Assembly (NCBI RefSeq): GCF_045788535.1
Contig: NZ_CP074074.1
Coordinates: forward strand, 1,984,001-2,048,000
Direction: 5' to 3'
Origin: Allotamlana fucoidanivorans
Lineage (GTDB): Bacteria > Bacteroidota > Bacteroidia > Flavobacteriales > Flavobacteriaceae
Length of the DNA stretch: 64,000 nucleotides
Part shown: positions 42,943 through 52,529 of the stretch, in pieces
Numbering within the stretch: the first letter of the stretch is position 1
Layout of the letters: each line of letters begins with the position of its first letter
Made by a program: the position numbers and the translations under genes
Notes under the pieces: model-generated
What the model was told of the DNA's origin: nothing
Seen by the model: the letters and a program-made list of their open reading frames with translations, nothing else
Databases searched by the model: none

Positions 42943-45282
42943 ATGAAAAAAGTATATTTAAAAGGCTTGTTTTCCATTTTCGTCACGCTAGCTATTGTTT
43001 CATGTAAAAAAAAGACAATTACTAACATTAATAATGAATATGTATCTGTTAAGATAAATAAAGGCAAAATTGATATTTCAAGTTCTGTAAATAATGAGTT
43101 AAAGGCTTCTTTTAAAGTTTTAGGGGAAATTGAACTACAAGAATACCTGCCTTTTACAGATGATATTTGGGGTAAAGGAAAACAATTGGTGTTTTTGCAT
43201 GGAGATAGAAAAGGGTATAAAACAACAATTGCGTTATACTCCGGCAATCCATTTGTTCATCTTAGCACAACCATATGTAATAATGAAAAGGAAGATGTAG
43301 TGTTTTCTGAATTAGATATTGGAACCATAAGTTTAAGCGTAGGAAGTGAGTTTGATAGTTTGAATACGCTAGGTACAGGGGGACTAAAAACAGTAAAAAA
43401 TTCAGAAGGTAGCTATTTGTATAGTATGCTATCTAATCCAGAAAATAGAAATAGCATTTTAACAGGTTGGCTAACCCAATCTAAAGGTGTAGGTACTTTC
43501 TATCCAAAAATTACTACAGAAAACGATAAAATACAGTCTTATGAGTTAAAGGCAGGATTAGAATTTGGTCATTTTAAAATTAAGAAAGAAGAGAAAAGAA
43601 GTACAGATACGATGATACTAGGCTTTTTTAACGACGGCAGAGAGGGTTTAGAACTATACGGAAATCACTTGGCAAAGGCTTATAATATCAACTTGCCAAA
43701 AAAACCAGAAGTATACTGTACATGGTACCATAGAGATTTAAATGGCTCAGGAGCTTCAACTGAAGAAGATTTAAAAGAAAATGTGGAATATATTTCAGAG
43801 AACTTAGCTGATTTTGGGTTAAATACTATTCAAATTGATGACCACTGGCAAAGCTCTTTAATAAAAGGTCTTAATTATAAGAATAAAAAAGAGTTTAAAG
43901 AGCATAAGCTTGGTGGAGGGCCCATTAAAACATTTGCAGAGAGTAATTTTAATTATCCCTCTGGAATGAGGCACACAGCTAATGCAATTATCGAGAGTAA
44001 ATTAGTGCCTGGTATATGGTTTATGCCATTTTCCGGAGATAAACATAACTCTTATTTTAATACAGAAATATTTGCGACTGATGCAAAAACAGGTTTACCA
44101 TTTGAAGCTAAGAAATGGTCCGGAACTATTATCGATGCTACTAATCCGAAAGGAGAAATGTTCTTAAGGGAACGATTTAAAAGACTATATAACTGGGGAT
44201 ATAGATATTTTAAAATAGACGGATTACATACAGGTGCTCCAAGTGAAAATGTATATGTTAATAGATCCTACAATGGTGTGAATAGTTATGCTAATGCTAA
44301 AATATATAATGATGATTTAACTTTTACAGAGTGTTTCAGGAGGGGTATAACCATATTAAAAGAAGAAGCGCCAGATGCATTTTTACTTGGTTGTACAATA
44401 ACTCAAAATATGAGTGCCTTTACATCGTCAATTGGTGCTGTACATGCAATGCGAGTTGGTCCAGATAATGATACAGCAAGAAATGGAGATTGGAAAAATA
44501 TTACTAAAGGAGCAGATTATGCAGGCAATCTTTATTTTCTAAACAATAAAGTTTGGTACAATGACCCTGATCCATATTATGTTAGAAATACCAATCCTTT
44601 AAATAAGGCAAGATGGATGGTATCTTGGCAAGCGGTTTCAGGGGTAATGGGAACTTCTAGTATGCAATATGCTAATCTTACAGCAGAGAGATTGAATCTG
44701 ATAAAAAGAGCATTACCTACCCATAATCTTACGGCGAGACCAGTAGATATTCTTGAAAATGAAAAACCTAAAATCTGGATGGTTCAAAACGATAGACTAT
44801 CTATAGTAGGTCTTTTTAATTGGTATGAGCAAAAAGAGACAAAAATTGAATATAGTTTAGACAAATTGGGTTTAGATATATCTAAGCAGTACGGTGTTTT
44901 TGATTTTTGGAAAAATAAATATTTAGGAAAAATTAATGAAGAGCTTACATCTACATTGGCCCCAGCTTCATGCCAAATTTTGGCACTTAAAGAAATAAAG
45001 TCTTATCCTCAGGTTATAAGTACATCTCGACATATTACACAAGGTTTAATTGATATAGTCAATGAGTCTTGGAATACATTATCTAAAACACTTTCGGGTA
45101 CGAGTAAAGTTGTTAAAGGGGATTCATATGAATTAAGGGTTATACTTCCTGAAGATGGTGGTATTCCAAAAACGGCAATGTGCGATGGGAAAGCTATGGA
45201 TGTCGTACTAGATGGTGAAATAGCTCGATTAACTTATTTGCCAGAAGAAACAGGCAACGTGAATTGGAAAATAAGGTTTTAA
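42943..45282 (+). CDS. GH36-like TIM-barrel glycosidase, lipoprotein (PUL)
   Basis: 779 aa. Lipobox FVTLAIVSCKKKTITN with Cys at about residue 21. A beta-sandwich N-domain is followed by a clan-D-like TIM barrel: VYCTWYHRDLNGSGAST, ADFGLNTIQIDDHWQ, PGIWFMPFSGDKHNS, YRYFKIDGLH with the likely nucleophile Asp of the KxD motif, and AMRVGPDN with a possible acid/base Asp. The C-terminal end HPQ-like PQVISTSRHITQGLIDI is shared with the 782-aa protein at 59185, so the two are paralogues. An alpha-galactosidase-type activity is plausible; substrate unknown. Confidence 0.78.
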   Translation: MKKVYLKGLFSIFVTLAIVSCKKKTITNINNEYVSVKINKGKIDISSSVNNELKASFKVLGEIELQEYLPFTDDIWGKGKQLVFLHGDRKGYKTTIALYSGNPFVHLSTTICNNEKEDVVFSELDIGTISLSVGSEFDSLNTLGTGGLKTVKNSEGSYLYSMLSNPENRNSILTGWLTQSKGVGTFYPKITTENDKIQSYELKAGLEFGHFKIKKEEKRSTDTMILGFFNDGREGLELYGNHLAKAYNINLPKKPEVYCTWYHRDLNGSGASTEEDLKENVEYISENLADFGLNTIQIDDHWQSSLIKGLNYKNKKEFKEHKLGGGPIKTFAESNFNYPSGMRHTANAIIESKLVPGIWFMPFSGDKHNSYFNTEIFATDAKTGLPFEAKKWSGTIIDATNPKGEMFLRERFKRLYNWGYRYFKIDGLHTGAPSENVYVNRSYNGVNSYANAKIYNDDLTFTECFRRGITILKEEAPDAFLLGCTITQNMSAFTSSIGAVHAMRVGPDNDTARNGDWKNITKGADYAGNLYFLNNKVWYNDPDPYYVRNTNPLNKARWMVSWQAVSGVMGTSSMQYANLTAERLNLIKRALPTHNLTARPVDILENEKPKIWMVQNDRLSIVGLFNWYEQKETKIEYSLDKLGLDISKQYGVFDFWKNKYLGKINEELTSTLAPASCQILALKEIKSYPQVISTSRHITQGLIDIVNESWNTLSKTLSGTSKVVKGDSYELRVILPEDGGIPKTAMCDGKAMDVVLDGEIARLTYLPEETGNVNWKIRF

Positions 45283-45295
45283 GTGATATTAAAAC

Positions 45296-48025
45296 ATGAA
45301 AAAGACTAAATTAATATATCATACTTTTTTGAACAGATTTTTTTTACTTACGATAATTTTTGCTAGCATTAGTTTTTATGGTCAAAATGCTAAAATTATT
45401 AATGGTTCTGAGAAAACTATTAAAAAACATTCTATTTATGATAACACTCTCGAGGCACCAGTTCCACAGGGAATGGTTGATGAAAATTCTCCTTGGTTAC
45501 ATTTTAGAATACCGTTAAATAAAAATGAGTTAGGACATAGACTTTATTATTTCAAATTATCACAAGACTCTACATTTACGAAAGATGTTATAAGAAGTAA
45601 AGCAAAACGTTGGTCATTCTTTAACCCATATAGCGTTTTGAAAAAAGGGAATTGGTATTGGCAATACGGATATACATTAGATACAACTCCAGCGGATATT
45701 AAATGGTCAAATGATAAGTACTCTTTTGTTATTACAGGCAATGAGAGAGTGGTAGTCCCTCCTACTCCAGATGAGGTCATTAAACGTATATCTAGTACTA
45801 AAGCTCCTCATGTAGTATTATTAAAGGATGAAATTGGAAATTTATTACCGAGTAGTCAACCTGAAATTAAAGAGGGTATTCTGAATAATTATAAAAAACT
45901 ATTAAATATTAGACCAGAAGTAAAAGTAGTAGTAGATGAAAGTACTTATCCGAATCTTCTAAAGGAAGATTATGAAAATAAAAAGTTTCGATTTTTTCAA
46001 TTGTCAACCTTAAAACAATTTAAGGGTTTTGCAAATAGAATAGAATCTTTATTAAAGGCTTACCTTCTAACAGGTAACGAAGAGTATAAAAGAATAGGAT
46101 TAGAGGATTTTTATAAACTGGATAATGAGTTTCATACTGTAATGATGGAATATGGTAAACATCCAGGATATCCCGACGATTTTGTACTTGAAGCCCATAT
46201 AAAATTAATGACTCTTATTTTAGATGCCTTTTCAGAGGATTTGAATAAAGAATGGAAAACCAAGATAGTTAATCTACTTTTTAAATATAAAAAAGAGGGT
46301 TACTTAAATTTTTATAAACAACTTGAGTTTTCTGAACATATTGCATATAAGGCTCATCTATGGCAGGCAGGAGTGCAAACATTACTCATGAGTGCGATAG
46401 TCTTAAGTCCATACAAAGAAGAAGCGCAGCTATGGTTGGAGTATGCTTACGAATTGTGGTTGTATAGAAATCCAGCGGGCAGTAGAAATGATGGTGGATG
46501 GCATGGAGGTAATGGGTATTTTGGAACCAATGAAAGGCAATTACTTTATACCCCATGGGTAATGAGTAAGCTTATGGGTTATGATTATTTTAACCATCCT
46601 TGGTATAGAAATGTAGCTAAATACTTGTCATATTCCAATCCAGTTGGAAATCCAGGATTAGCATTTGGAGATGGTAATGGTACCGACGGAGCAGGTCACT
46701 ATAACTTAGTTGAAGCATTAGCACATATTCATGCCGATAACTATTGGAATAAATGGAGATTAAAAACAACTGGGAGAATTGATAAAAAATGGTTTATTAA
46801 TAAGGTTGGAGAAAATGAAGCCCCCTGGTCTTTGTTATCAGTATGGAATACTAATAAATTAGATCCGGATTTTATAAAAGTAGATCAACCTAAAGAGTTA
46901 AGTGCTTTGTTTCGAGATATAGGTTATGTAGGTATGCATACAGACCTTGTTAATCCTTCTAAAAATTTGTTGCTCAACTTTAGGTCTTGCCCATTTGGAC
47001 AATTAAACCATGCCCATCCTGCACAAAATGCATTTAATATCGCTTATGGCGGTGAACCACTATTTTGGAGAACGGGACATTATAATTCAATAGATAAGCA
47101 TAAGGTTTATAGTTTTAAACATTCTCGAGCTCACAATACCATTTTAGCTAATGGATTTGGCCAATCAACAGATATATCAGGTTATGGTTGGGTACCTCGT
47201 TTTGTAACTGGAAGAAAAATTTCTTATACGGTTGGTGATGCCTCAAATGCTTATTCAGGAATATATAGAGTTCAATCTTCCAAAAAAAGTTATTTAGAAA
47301 AGGAAGGAATATCTGTAACTGAAGCCAATGGTTATGGTAATCCAGAAGTAACACGTTTCAGGAGACATATAGCTATGTTGCGCCCCAATCACATAATAGT
47401 TTATGATGAATTGGAAGCTAAAGAACCTATCCATTGGACCTTTAAGCTAAATGCTCAAGACAATATGGAGCAAATTGGCGATAATAAGTTGTCAACATCA
47501 AATGCCCATGCACGAGCAAATGCACAATTATTATGTGAAAATACAGTTGAAACGATGGTTACAGATAAGTTTTTTAGTGGTTCAGCCTTAGATTGGAGAG
47601 GTAGGCAGGGTAATGGAGCCAAAAATTATCCAAACCAGTGGCATGGTTCATTCACAACTACAGACAAGCTAAAGTCAACACGCTTTTTAACTATAATTGA
47701 AATTCTTCCAAATGGGGAAGAGGTCTCCACTAAAGTTGATGTAATTCAAACTAAAAATTTTACAGTAGCAGAGGTTGGCGATTATAAAGTAAAAGTAGAA
47801 TTAGACCCCAACAGACCTTCATTTATTGAAATTGTGTCAAACGATGAAACTTGTGCTTTAGTTTCTGGTCAAAATGCAAAGAAAGTTGAATTAGGAAAAA
47901 ACATAAAAACAGCAAAGTTAATTGGGAATACACTCTTTATGGAAAAGTCGGATACTGGAAAGATAGACTTTTTTGAGCAATCAGATATTTTGCCAGATGT
48001 TTTAAAATTCGGAAATAAATATTAA
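45296..48025 (+). CDS. DUF4962-heparinase II/III polysaccharide lyase-like protein (PUL)
   Basis: 909 aa with signal peptide (LLTIIFASISFYGQNA). The N-terminal DUF4962 region (FNPYSVLKKGNWYWQYGYTL) leads to an alpha/alpha toroid (DGGWHGGNGYFGTNERQ) and a heparinase II/III beta-sheet domain with LNFRSCPFGQLNHAHPAQNA and FKHSRAHNTILANGFGQS. The conserved His/Asn positions are consistent with beta-elimination of uronic-acid linkages. Relatives include alginate and other acidic-glycan lyases. Paralogue at 52530. Confidence 0.82.
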   Translation: MKKTKLIYHTFLNRFFLLTIIFASISFYGQNAKIINGSEKTIKKHSIYDNTLEAPVPQGMVDENSPWLHFRIPLNKNELGHRLYYFKLSQDSTFTKDVIRSKAKRWSFFNPYSVLKKGNWYWQYGYTLDTTPADIKWSNDKYSFVITGNERVVVPPTPDEVIKRISSTKAPHVVLLKDEIGNLLPSSQPEIKEGILNNYKKLLNIRPEVKVVVDESTYPNLLKEDYENKKFRFFQLSTLKQFKGFANRIESLLKAYLLTGNEEYKRIGLEDFYKLDNEFHTVMMEYGKHPGYPDDFVLEAHIKLMTLILDAFSEDLNKEWKTKIVNLLFKYKKEGYLNFYKQLEFSEHIAYKAHLWQAGVQTLLMSAIVLSPYKEEAQLWLEYAYELWLYRNPAGSRNDGGWHGGNGYFGTNERQLLYTPWVMSKLMGYDYFNHPWYRNVAKYLSYSNPVGNPGLAFGDGNGTDGAGHYNLVEALAHIHADNYWNKWRLKTTGRIDKKWFINKVGENEAPWSLLSVWNTNKLDPDFIKVDQPKELSALFRDIGYVGMHTDLVNPSKNLLLNFRSCPFGQLNHAHPAQNAFNIAYGGEPLFWRTGHYNSIDKHKVYSFKHSRAHNTILANGFGQSTDISGYGWVPRFVTGRKISYTVGDASNAYSGIYRVQSSKKSYLEKEGISVTEANGYGNPEVTRFRRHIAMLRPNHIIVYDELEAKEPIHWTFKLNAQDNMEQIGDNKLSTSNAHARANAQLLCENTVETMVTDKFFSGSALDWRGRQGNGAKNYPNQWHGSFTTTDKLKSTRFLTIIEILPNGEEVSTKVDVIQTKNFTVAEVGDYKVKVELDPNRPSFIEIVSNDETCALVSGQNAKKVELGKNIKTAKLIGNTLFMEKSDTGKIDFFEQSDILPDVLKFGNKY

Positions 48026-48144
48026 TAAGAATGTATATAAAATTTAAAAGAGAACTTTAATTCCTATTAAAGATAAGATAAAAGAAGCCGTTAACAGAGG
48101 CCCATATATTTTGAACTAAATAAAAGACGGTTTAAAAATAAATT

Positions 48145-50367
48145 ATGAATTTAAAAATAATTAAGTTATTAATTTTTACCATTGCCCTATTTACAGAGGT
48201 AAAAGCACAAGAAATAGTTTGGAATTCTCCTTCCAAAGATGCTTTAGACTCTATGCCATTATCAGGTTCTCTTGGGGCCGGTGCAAATATATGGGTTCAG
48301 GATGGCGCAATATGGCTTTATTTAGCTCACAATGGTGCTTACGATGAAAATGGAAAATTACTTAAGCTAGGGTGCGTAAAGTTAATTCCCGAAAACATCA
48401 ATTTAGATTCAAATGGATTCATTCAAAGTTTAGACCCTCAAACAGGTACAATAACAATATCAAAGGGTAATTTTTCTATGTCTATTTGGTTTTCTAACGA
48501 AACTCTAATAATAGAAACAGCTAATAGTTTTAAGCATAAATTTGAAGTGGCTTATGGTATTTGGAGAGATAATCAAAAATTTGATATAAATGATTCTGGT
48601 TTTGTATGGTACCATAAAAATAAAGAATATGCTAAAGATGTAGTTTTGATGGCTGAAAAACAGGGTATCCCTGAAAACAGTGTTTGTGATGTAACAACAA
48701 ATCGTGTATTTGGAGGAGCATTGGCTGTTAAAGAAGGTTTGCACAAGGTTACCAAGTCTGATGTTAAATGGCAATTATGGGAAGGGTACTTATGGACTGG
48801 TGTTACTATGCCTAGGAGTAAACATTTAATAGTTGTTAGTCTAATTGCAAGCATGAATTCCAATGAAAATACATGGCAAAAAAAAGCTAAAACTTTCTTT
48901 AACGATAGGTTTCGTGAAAGTGCAAAAAAATCAGAGTTAGCTAAATGGAATGAGTTCTGGAAACGTTCATATATAAATATTAATTCAGATGCAGTACCAA
49001 CAAATGATGGATACTTAGTAAGTCAAAATTACAACTTGTTTCGCTACATGTTAGCATGTAATAGAAATGGAGAATTTCCATTATTATTTAATGGAGGTAT
49101 TTTTACTACAGATGTTGCTTATGACCGTATCACAGGAATGACATACTCTTTTAAGAAAAGAGAAGGTCAAGAATTTCCAGATTTTAGGAGGTGGTGGGGC
49201 ACCCATTTTATGTCCCAAAACCAAAGGTGGATGGGATGGCCTACTATAGCAGCTGGTGATGTTGATATGCTAAAGCCTACATTAGAATTCTATAGAAAGC
49301 GGGAGTTAACAGCAAGAGCAAGAGCAAAAACTAATAATGCAGAAGGCGTAGTCTATCCTGAGCCTATGGACGTTTGGGGCTTATGTAGTGTAAAACCTCT
49401 ACCCAATGGTTTTTGTGGATCTAAGCACCTAACTTACCATTTTTCGGTTATGCTAGAAATAGGGTGGATGGCATTACAAGCACGCAATACTATGGGTCTG
49501 GATATTACGGAACATTTAGAATGGATTAAAGGAACTGTTATGTTTTATGATAGTTTTTATAGAAACGAAACTAAAAAAAGAACTGGAAGTGAATTAGATA
49601 AAGATGGCATGCTAAATATTTACCCTAGCAATGCTCTGGAGTTATTAAGTGGCGCAACCAATCCCATTGAGGTTGTTTGTGGATTGAAGAGAGTTACAGA
49701 AGGGCTACTAGAGATTGATGAGATTAAAGGTTCTGATAGGGAACAGCTTATTGAAATAAAAAAGCATCTACCAGAGATTCCAATTGGAGAAAGAAGTGGT
49801 GTAAAAGTTGTTAAAGAAGCAAAATCTTTTGAAGGGATACATAACAAATGGGAACCTATTGAAATGTATTCTTTTTGGCCATACCGTTATTTTGGAATAA
49901 CTCAACCCGAAACATTAAAATTAGCAAGAAATACTTGGGATAATATACCAAAAAATAGAATTCGGTGTATTAATGAAGATTACTCTTGGATGGCAAATGT
50001 AGTTAATGTTTCTGCATTGGCTAGACCTGAAGAATCTAAGAGAAGAGTTATATATAAATTGGCTAATAATAAAATGCCTCAAGCTAGATTTCCTGCTTTT
50101 TTTGGACCTGGACATGATTGGATTCCTGATCATAATTGGGGAGGAAGTGGGATGACAGGGCTTCAAGAAATGCTTATTGCTCCGGAAGTAAAAGAATCAA
50201 ATGGTAAAATTTATTTGTTCCCAAGTTGGCCAAAAGATTGGGATGTTGAGTTCAAATTACATACTGCAGAGAACACCATAGTAGAATGTATTTATAAGAA
50301 TGGAGAAATTAAAAAGCTAAAGGTCTTTCCGGAAATAAGAAAAAAAGATGTAATAGTTTGTAATTAA
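48145..50367 (+). CDS. DUF5703 (GH95/GH65-like) glycosidase candidate (PUL)
   Basis: 740 aa with signal peptide (LIFTIALFTEVKAQEIVW). The N-terminal DUF5703 region reads SPSKDALDSMPLSGSLGAGA and AIWLYLAHNGAYDENGKLLK. The second half looks like an alpha/alpha barrel: PLLFNGGIFTTDVAYDRITG, RRWWGTHFMSQNQRWMGWPT, and a C-terminal FFGPGHDWIPDHNWGGSGMT. The arrangement resembles GH95 fucosidase-like enzymes, but catalytic residues could not be assigned. Confidence 0.7.
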   Translation: MNLKIIKLLIFTIALFTEVKAQEIVWNSPSKDALDSMPLSGSLGAGANIWVQDGAIWLYLAHNGAYDENGKLLKLGCVKLIPENINLDSNGFIQSLDPQTGTITISKGNFSMSIWFSNETLIIETANSFKHKFEVAYGIWRDNQKFDINDSGFVWYHKNKEYAKDVVLMAEKQGIPENSVCDVTTNRVFGGALAVKEGLHKVTKSDVKWQLWEGYLWTGVTMPRSKHLIVVSLIASMNSNENTWQKKAKTFFNDRFRESAKKSELAKWNEFWKRSYININSDAVPTNDGYLVSQNYNLFRYMLACNRNGEFPLLFNGGIFTTDVAYDRITGMTYSFKKREGQEFPDFRRWWGTHFMSQNQRWMGWPTIAAGDVDMLKPTLEFYRKRELTARARAKTNNAEGVVYPEPMDVWGLCSVKPLPNGFCGSKHLTYHFSVMLEIGWMALQARNTMGLDITEHLEWIKGTVMFYDSFYRNETKKRTGSELDKDGMLNIYPSNALELLSGATNPIEVVCGLKRVTEGLLEIDEIKGSDREQLIEIKKHLPEIPIGERSGVKVVKEAKSFEGIHNKWEPIEMYSFWPYRYFGITQPETLKLARNTWDNIPKNRIRCINEDYSWMANVVNVSALARPEESKRRVIYKLANNKMPQARFPAFFGPGHDWIPDHNWGGSGMTGLQEMLIAPEVKESNGKIYLFPSWPKDWDVEFKLHTAENTIVECIYKNGEIKKLKVFPEIRKKDVIVCN

Positions 50368-50403
50368 GTATCAAATAAATTAATAATAAATAAAAGTAAA
50401 ATT

Positions 50404-50757
50404 ATGAGAAATTTTTTTAGCATTTTAAGTGTAATAATTTTTTTAACCGCGTTTTCTGGAACTCTATTTGCACAAGATATAAAAGCAAAGGTTCTAAAGA
50501 GTATGGAAAGGGAATCTGAAGAAATGGTTGAAATATTAGAATTGGATGAAAGTAAGAAGGATGAATTAATTGAGGCCAAAAAAGAAAAATTTTTAAAGAA
50601 ACACGCTATCAAAAAGGATTATACAAGTGGTTCTGCTGACTATAAATCAGCTATGAAAGAATTGAATAAATCTTTCATTAAAAAGTTAAAAGAGATATGC
50701 ACTTCAGAAAAATATAATCAATGGATTAAATACACCAAGTCAAAACATAGTAAATAG
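50404..50757 (+). CDS. Small exported helical protein (PUL)
   Basis: 117 aa. Signal peptide ends TLFAQD. The mature protein is a highly charged helix set (MERESEEMVEILELDESKKD, AMKELNKSFIKKLKEICTSE), Spy/CpxP-like in composition though no LTxxQ motif is evident. It lies 36 bp after the DUF5703 gene and on the same strand, so it is probably part of the PUL transcript. Function unknown. Confidence 0.7.
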   Translation: MRNFFSILSVIIFLTAFSGTLFAQDIKAKVLKSMERESEEMVEILELDESKKDELIEAKKEKFLKKHAIKKDYTSGSADYKSAMKELNKSFIKKLKEICTSEKYNQWIKYTKSKHSK

Positions 50758-50882
50758 ATAAAAAGCGCATTTTATGGTTAGTTCTAATTTTTAGAAAACA
50801 GAACAATTAGCTTTTTCATCAGATACTTTTTAATAATGGTATTAAAACCCACGACCATTTTTTTTTAACAAATAATATAAAT

Positions 50883-52388
50883 ATGAATTTTTTTTTAAAA
50901 TATAGCTATGTATGCTATATAATGTGTTTTAGTATTTTGGCATGTGCACAAAACTCAAAAACAGAAAGTAAACTTAAAACACAAACCGATGTACCTTACA
51001 CGGCTAACTGGGAGTCTTTGAGCAAACACAATGCCTCACCTGATTGGTTTCGCGATGCTAAGTTTGGCATTTATTTTCATTGGGGAGTCTATTCAGTACC
51101 TGCATTTCATAATGAATGGTACCCAAGAAACATGCACATCATCGATTCAAAAGCAAATAAGCACCATATCGAAAAATATGGACACCCTTATGATTTTGGA
51201 TATCATGATTTTATTCCAATGTTTAAAGCAGAAAATTTTGATGCTGATAAATGGGCTAAACTTTTTAAAAAGTCTGGAGCCCGATTTGCAGGACCTGTAG
51301 CCGAGCATCATGATGGGTTTTCAATGTGGAACTCAAAAGTGAATCCATGGAACGCATTTCAAATGGGGCCCAAAAGAGATATAGTTGGTGAAATGGAAAA
51401 AGCGGTAAAAGGGAATGGTTTAAAATTCATTACAAGCTTTCATCATGCTCGTCAATGGAACAGAACTTCCGGATCTGAATCAGAGAAGTTTTATAATTAT
51501 TTAAAAGATAATTACCCTAAACTTCTTGAAGATGACAAAAACAAACTTTTATATGGCGAAATGCCGTGGGAAGAGTTTCAAAATATTTGGTTTGATAAAC
51601 TAGCAGAAGTCATCGATAAATACAATCCTGATATGATGTGGTTTGATACTGCTTTAGACAATTTAGGAGAACCTATGCTACAAAAATATTGTGCATATTA
51701 TCTTAACCATGCTACAAAAACAAAACAGGAAGTAGTGATTTTTTATAAGCATCAAGATTTACCAAATACAGTTGGAGTATTGGACTACGAAAAAGGTAGA
51801 GCTGATGAATTGGCTGAGTTACCTTGGCTTACAGACGCATCTGTAACCAAATCTAGTTGGGGTTTTACTGATAGGGTTATAGGTAAAAATAAAATCTACT
51901 CAGGTAAAGCAATGATACATACACTTATAGATATTGTTAGTAAAAACGGACAATTACTTTTAAATATTGCTCCAATGGCCAACGGTACAATTCCAAAATA
52001 TCAAGAAGAAACTTTGTTAGAGATGGGTGAGTGGCTTGATTTATATGGTGAGGCAATTTATTCAACAAGACCTTTTCGTGAATTCGGTAAAGGCCCTACC
52101 AAATTTGGAAAAACGAATCCAGAGGGTACTCCTGAGGATGTTCGTTATACTCAATCCAAAGATGGTAAATATGTTTATGCAATTTTCTTGGGGTATCCTG
52201 ATAGTAATTCTGAAGTTAACTTAAAGGCGTTAAACCGTTATATTATAACAATTGAAAGTGCAGAAATTCTTGGATCTGATGAAAAAGTTAATTGGAATCA
52301 AACAGCTACTTCTTTATCACTTAAATTTCCTGCTAAGGCACCATTATTAGCAGAAAAAGCTACTGTGGTCAAATTAAAAATTAATTAA
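50883..52388 (+). CDS. GH29 alpha-L-fucosidase, lipoprotein (PUL)
   Basis: 501 aa with a lipobox-like FSILACAQNS. The GH29 barrel is clear: NWESLSKHNASPDWFRDAKF, FGIYFHWGVYSVPAFHNEWY, AGPVAEHHDGFSMWNSKVNP, GLKFITSFHHARQW and the nucleophile region PDMMWFDTALDN. It would remove alpha-L-fucose from the glycan or its oligosaccharides. A second GH29 copy lies at 61566. Confidence 0.9.
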   Translation: MNFFLKYSYVCYIMCFSILACAQNSKTESKLKTQTDVPYTANWESLSKHNASPDWFRDAKFGIYFHWGVYSVPAFHNEWYPRNMHIIDSKANKHHIEKYGHPYDFGYHDFIPMFKAENFDADKWAKLFKKSGARFAGPVAEHHDGFSMWNSKVNPWNAFQMGPKRDIVGEMEKAVKGNGLKFITSFHHARQWNRTSGSESEKFYNYLKDNYPKLLEDDKNKLLYGEMPWEEFQNIWFDKLAEVIDKYNPDMMWFDTALDNLGEPMLQKYCAYYLNHATKTKQEVVIFYKHQDLPNTVGVLDYEKGRADELAELPWLTDASVTKSSWGFTDRVIGKNKIYSGKAMIHTLIDIVSKNGQLLLNIAPMANGTIPKYQEETLLEMGEWLDLYGEAIYSTRPFREFGKGPTKFGKTNPEGTPEDVRYTQSKDGKYVYAIFLGYPDSNSEVNLKALNRYIITIESAEILGSDEKVNWNQTATSLSLKFPAKAPLLAEKATVVKLKIN

Positions 52389-52529
52389 CCTATCTCATGG
52401 TATTTTAAATCAAAAGTATAGTAAGAACACATTACGTATACAATCCAATATGCTTTTTAAACTAACGCTTGGATTAGAGGATTAATATTTTTTTATGAGA
52501 TCACAAATAAATAAGTTTAAGGAAGTATA

